Assembly (NCBI RefSeq): GCF_036541405.1
Contig: NZ_JAZHFS010000004.1
Span: 1 to 64,000 of the forward strand
Reading direction: 5' to 3'
Length of the DNA: 64,000 nucleotides
From: Clostridium_AD frigoriphilum
Lineage (GTDB): Bacteria; Bacillota; Clostridia; Clostridiales; Clostridiaceae
Under the pieces are notes generated by a model. That model saw only the letters and a list, made by a program, of their open reading frames with translations. It ran no database searches and was not told where the DNA came from. Positions 61,181 to 64,000 of the stretch are shown piece after piece; the first letter of the stretch is position 1, and every line of letters starts with the position of its first letter. Both the position numbers and the translations under genes were made by a program.

Positions 61181-61645
61181 CTATAATAATGCTACTTTTA
61201 CCTTTACAACAACTTTTCTCACAATCATAGCTTCTTCAGCCATTACTGCTGGTCTATGCACATCATTCGGGAAGAAAATACAATAACATCCCGGTGTAGC
61301 TTCTATAAATCCTTCATTTTCAACGTCCTTATAAAAAATCAAATCTCTATCATCGATTCTCTCATCAACTTCATATTTTCCCATATCAGGAGTAAATCCC
61401 AATCTTTCTTTCCCAGAAGCAATGAACTGAACATCTACATACTTTTCATGAACTTCTGGTCTTTTCTTTTCGATTGGTTCTGTCTGTGCATCAAATACCT
61501 GTGCGTAAATATCCTTTCCCTGAATTTCGTAAACTCCTACTTTCATAGTTGTAAAATCGTTTTCTTTTAAATATTTAATTGCTGCTTGAATAGCTTTTGG
61601 ATACTTAGAAACGTCATCCTTTGAATAAACAGATGAAAATATCAT
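61181..61645 (-). CDS. YhcH/YjgK/YiaL family protein
   Basis: 154 residues, the family length. Cupin-like fold with the marks RPEVHEKYVDVQFI, DLIFYKDVENEGFIEATPG and IFFPNDVHRPAV, whose His, Glu and Asp residues line a metal site. Family members are found in sialic-acid and sugar-acid operons; biochemical roles are uncertain (anomerase-like action has been suggested for some). Third gene of the GntR-linked operon. Ribosome site AAGGGGAGG. Confidence 0.88.
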   Translation of the reverse strand: MIFSSVYSKDDVSKYPKAIQAAIKYLKENDFTTMKVGVYEIQGKDIYAQVFDAQTEPIEKKRPEVHEKYVDVQFIASGKERLGFTPDMGKYEVDERIDDRDLIFYKDVENEGFIEATPGCYCIFFPNDVHRPAVMAEEAMIVRKVVVKVKVALL

Positions 61646-61694
61646 GTTAAACCTCCCCTTATTTCAATTATTTTAAGATTAATCACTTAACTTT

Positions 61695-62609
61695 TTAATT
61701 ATTTCGTTGTTCCATAGCATGAACCATATTCACAATAAATTCATGAGACGGAACTTCTACTCCATACTTTTTAGCAGCAGACACCACTGAACCACTTATT
61801 GTATCTACCTCTGTTAGTCGTCCATTTCTTAAGTCTGTATAAATAGAAGTACATCCATTAGGAGAGTCCTCTGAAGCTTTCTTAACCTTTGATATTACTA
61901 TTTCTTCATCAAATACTAGCCCCATTTCATTTGATACAGCTATTGCTTCTCTTATTAATTGCTTTGCCAAGTTCCATGCACTAGGATTTTCAGCAATAAA
62001 GCCCATTTTTACTTGTAACACCCCAGTAATTGCACTGAGTGATACATTTGTAAATAACTTATCCCATATTAATTTTTGAATATTATCGTGAACCATTGTA
62101 TCAAAACCAGATTTGTCAAAACATTTTTTTAATGTATTAAGCATTTCATCTTTGTCCTCAACTAGCATTCCAATATTCGTTCTTCCAGTTCCACCATGTC
62201 TAACATGTCCTAGTTTAAGAATTGCACCATTATCTTCTGTTGTACCGATAATAATACGTTCAACTGGAACTACCTCTGAAATAATATCTTCATGACCAGA
62301 ACCATTTTGGAGTGTCATAACATAAGTCTTGCTATCAATCATTCCTTTATTTTCTTCTAAGGCGGCTTTTGAATACAAGGATTTTACAAATAGGATAAGC
62401 AAATCAACCTTCCCAATTCCTTCTGATGATGTAACAGCTTTTGGCCTATATACTACATCTGAACCATTTTCCTGAAGTTTTAATCCATCTTTATTGATTG
62501 CATCTACAACATCCTGTTTATTATCCACCAAATAAACTTCATTATATTTCGATAAGTAGCTACCATAGATAGACCCCATAGCACCTGCACCGATTACCGC
62601 TATTTTCAT
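61695..62609 (-). CDS. Ketopantoate reductase family oxidoreductase (ApbA/PanE-like)
   Basis: 304 residues. N-terminal Rossmann GAGAMGSIYGSYLSKY (8-23), ApbA substrate-domain lysine/glutamate segments QKLIWDKLFTNVSLSAIT and the C-terminal DLRNGRLTEVDTISG box. Classical members make pantoate, but no pan gene is near and the operon context points to reduction of another 2-keto acid or oxidation of a 2-hydroxy acid. Fifteen bases after the cyclase gene. Strong AAGGAGGGGG ribosome site. Confidence 0.88.
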   Translation of the reverse strand: MKIAVIGAGAMGSIYGSYLSKYNEVYLVDNKQDVVDAINKDGLKLQENGSDVVYRPKAVTSSEGIGKVDLLILFVKSLYSKAALEENKGMIDSKTYVMTLQNGSGHEDIISEVVPVERIIIGTTEDNGAILKLGHVRHGGTGRTNIGMLVEDKDEMLNTLKKCFDKSGFDTMVHDNIQKLIWDKLFTNVSLSAITGVLQVKMGFIAENPSAWNLAKQLIREAIAVSNEMGLVFDEEIVISKVKKASEDSPNGCTSIYTDLRNGRLTEVDTISGSVVSAAKKYGVEVPSHEFIVNMVHAMEQRNN

Positions 62610-62624
62610 ATTTGCACCCCCTCC

Positions 62625-63311
62625 TTATTTAGAAAATTCTATTAACCCTTCAATTGCATATGCGCGAATTGGACATGAATCTAAACCAATAATCGGAAGT
62701 GGAGAATATGACATAAAGAATGTATCTACAGACAACTCTTCCAAATTCTTTAACACTTCTAAAAATACAACATTTACTTCCATCAATACATCATGAAAAG
62801 CTTTTACATCTTCATTATTGCTTTCAATTGATACACCATCACCAAAACCAACACATTTCACTCCTTTATCTTTCAACCACTGCGCAGTCTCACGACAGAT
62901 AAATAGTCTTTTATCGTCTCCTGTATTAGATGCTGGTGTAAATGGAGTTAGTTTCATAGGTGAATCTAAGATCACTATATCGCCTTCTCTAATTCTATCC
63001 CCACAAGCCTTTTCCAAATCAATCCTTTTAATTTTTTCATTAGGTTTCATATGTGTAATGTTAACGTAAATTGCTCTTCCCATAAATGTAGTAATTGGAA
63101 GTGACTCTACATCTGACCAATTATCATTGTGATGATATGGGCACTCAACATGAGTTCCTAAATGACTTGTTAAATCCATAATTGTATGAAAATCTGGAAT
63201 TGGTCCACCTGTGTTAAATCTAGTAAGTCCACACCTTCTACTTTCTGTTTTAGGATCTAATACCTTTGTTAAATCGATTACTTTTAAGTCTCCCATTTTA
63301 TATGAGTTCAT
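62625..63311 (-). CDS. Cyclase family protein (kynurenine formamidase-like hydrolase)
   Basis: 228 residues of the PF04199 cyclase family: the metal motif HLGTHVECPYHHND (about 50-63) and GFGDGVSIE later. Known members hydrolyse formylkynurenine, isatin or other cyclic amides and lactones. First gene of the operon, transcribed from the promoter overlapped by the 26-bp operator. AGGAGG ribosome site. The substrate, probably an ester, lactone or amide of a sugar- or hydroxy-acid, is not known. Confidence 0.85.
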   Translation of the reverse strand: MNSYKMGDLKVIDLTKVLDPKTESRRCGLTRFNTGGPIPDFHTIMDLTSHLGTHVECPYHHNDNWSDVESLPITTFMGRAIYVNITHMKPNEKIKRIDLEKACGDRIREGDIVILDSPMKLTPFTPASNTGDDKRLFICRETAQWLKDKGVKCVGFGDGVSIESNNEDVKAFHDVLMEVNVVFLEVLKNLEELSVDTFFMSYSPLPIIGLDSCPIRAYAIEGLIEFSK

Positions 63312-63361
63312 AATATTTCCTCCTTAAAATTTAATTTTAATACCATTTGTTTTCTTATTAC

Positions 63362-63391
63362 CAGTATACCGGTGTGTCGGTATACTGTCAA
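63362..63391. promoter_or_regulatory. Operator over the cyclase operon promoter, GntR-type
   Basis: Perfect inverted repeat CAGTATACCG (63362-63371) / CGGTATACTG (63378-63387) with a 6-base spacer. The minus-strand promoter TTGACA (63391-63386), 17 bases, TATACT (63368-63363) is wholly covered by it. It stands between the divergent operon and the GntR-family gene, the ideal place for a repressor. Confidence 0.82.
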
Positions 63392-63453
63392 GCGTTTTTT
63401 ATTGACCTTAAATATTTTTTAGTATATGATAGTAATATAGGGGAGTGTACACT

Positions 63454-64000
63454 ATGGCTAATTTAAATATTGATACAAAAAGTTCATTACAAACTCAGAC
63501 TTACAACTATGTAAAAGATCAAATTCTCACAAAGAAGCTTAACACTAATGTCCTATACTCGGAAACAAAACTAGCGGCAGAATTAGGTATTTCAAGAACT
63601 CCTATGAGAGAGTCTCTTCAATGCCTTAGCCAAGATGGATATATTACAATTATTCCAAGCAAGGGATTTATGATAAGACAACTCAATGAAAAAGATATGT
63701 TAGAATCAATTCAAATAAGATGCGCAATAGAAGGATTTTGTACTCATGTAATTGCAAGTGAAATAGAAAGCAAAAAAGGCCAGCAATTAATAAAAACTTT
63801 AAATAAGTTGTTAGATCGTATGAAAAATACGAAAGATTCTAATGACTCTCATAAATCTTTTATGGATTATGACCACAATTTTCATCTTGCATTAATTAAT
63901 TATGTAGACAATAGTGAATTTAGTAAAACATTTCAAAGGCTTATGTATTTGATCCAATTAACAACGTCAACAGCTCTCTCTCTTACTGGACGTATTGACA
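63454..64000 (+). CDS. GntR-family regulator, FadR subfamily (partial, runs off window)
   Basis: ATG 63454 behind AGGGGAG; 182 codons are visible before the right edge. N-terminal winged helix with SETKLAAELGISRTPMRESL (about 39-58), then an all-helical FCD-type ligand domain beginning EKDMLESIQIRCAIEGF and containing DYDHNFHLALI, whose Asp/His residues commonly bind a metal and an organic acid. Divergent from the cyclase-reductase-YhcH-MFS operon and most likely its repressor. The C-terminus is outside the window. Confidence 0.88.
   Translation, partial: MANLNIDTKSSLQTQTYNYVKDQILTKKLNTNVLYSETKLAAELGISRTPMRESLQCLSQDGYITIIPSKGFMIRQLNEKDMLESIQIRCAIEGFCTHVIASEIESKKGQQLIKTLNKLLDRMKNTKDSNDSHKSFMDYDHNFHLALINYVDNSEFSKTFQRLMYLIQLTTSTALSLTGRID

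Overview
This is a low-GC (roughly 30% G+C), densely coded chromosomal stretch of a Clostridium-like anaerobic Firmicute. The evidence is strong AGGAGG-type ribosome sites, AGA/AGG-dominated arginine usage in most genes, clostridial families (DUF3006 with a ComEC-like hydrolase, CheX phosphatases, BMP-type nucleoside ABC transporter, iron alcohol dehydrogenase, crotonase and acyl-CoA dehydrogenase), and D-alanylation and undecaprenyl-phosphate genes of a Gram-positive envelope. No rRNA, tRNA, CRISPR array, phage or insertion sequence was seen.

Layout. 1-11.2 kb is a cell-envelope block: the end of one dltD-like gene facing a second, a polysaccharide deacetylase, a zinc-ribbon/LRR membrane protein, a serine hydrolase lipoprotein, and two paralogous phosphodiester-glycosidase-family proteins flanking uppP. 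11.2-27.1 kb is a large inositol locus, all on the minus strand. In transcription order it is iolJ-C-B-D-G-E, iolR, iolT, a free-standing EIIA(Glc)-like protein, then adh, acyl-CoA dehydrogenase, crotonase and a propionate-type CoA-transferase. 27.3-30.1 kb holds a ComEC-like lipoprotein with its DUF3006 partner and an unknown protein. 30.4 kb is a phenolic acid decarboxylase behind a PadR-type operator. 31-40 kb is an ascorbate (ula) locus with a SorC-family regulator at the divergence point, preceded by a cytosolic 5'-nucleotidase-family gene. 40.4-43.8 kb carries a decayed acrylyl-CoA reductase-like gene, an IolW-like scyllo-inositol dehydrogenase and an MFS transporter. 43.9-48.7 kb is a nucleoside ABC transporter. 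48.8-56.1 kb has a chemoreceptor, an unknown protein, a DUF362 ferredoxin-like protein, two CheX-type proteins and a Thr-rich membrane protein. 56.3-59.5 kb has BrnQ, an alpha/beta hydrolase and a TspO-like membrane protein. 59.6-64 kb is a GntR-controlled catabolic operon of unknown substrate.

Main idea. The inositol locus appears to encode a complete route from myo-inositol to propionate. IolG-E-D-B-C-J would give dihydroxyacetone phosphate and malonate semialdehyde. No iolA (malonate-semialdehyde dehydrogenase) is present in the window. Instead the adjacent four enzymes can reduce the semialdehyde to 3-hydroxypropionate, activate it to the CoA ester, dehydrate it to acrylyl-CoA and reduce that to propionyl-CoA. 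Four promoters share an almost identical 30-bp element (TTGACA-N18-TATAAT with a conserved spacer), two of them base-for-base identical: those before iolJ, iolR, the EIIA gene and adh. This joins the inositol genes and the C3 genes into one probable regulon. An IolW homologue at 41.4 kb would add scyllo-inositol as a substrate.
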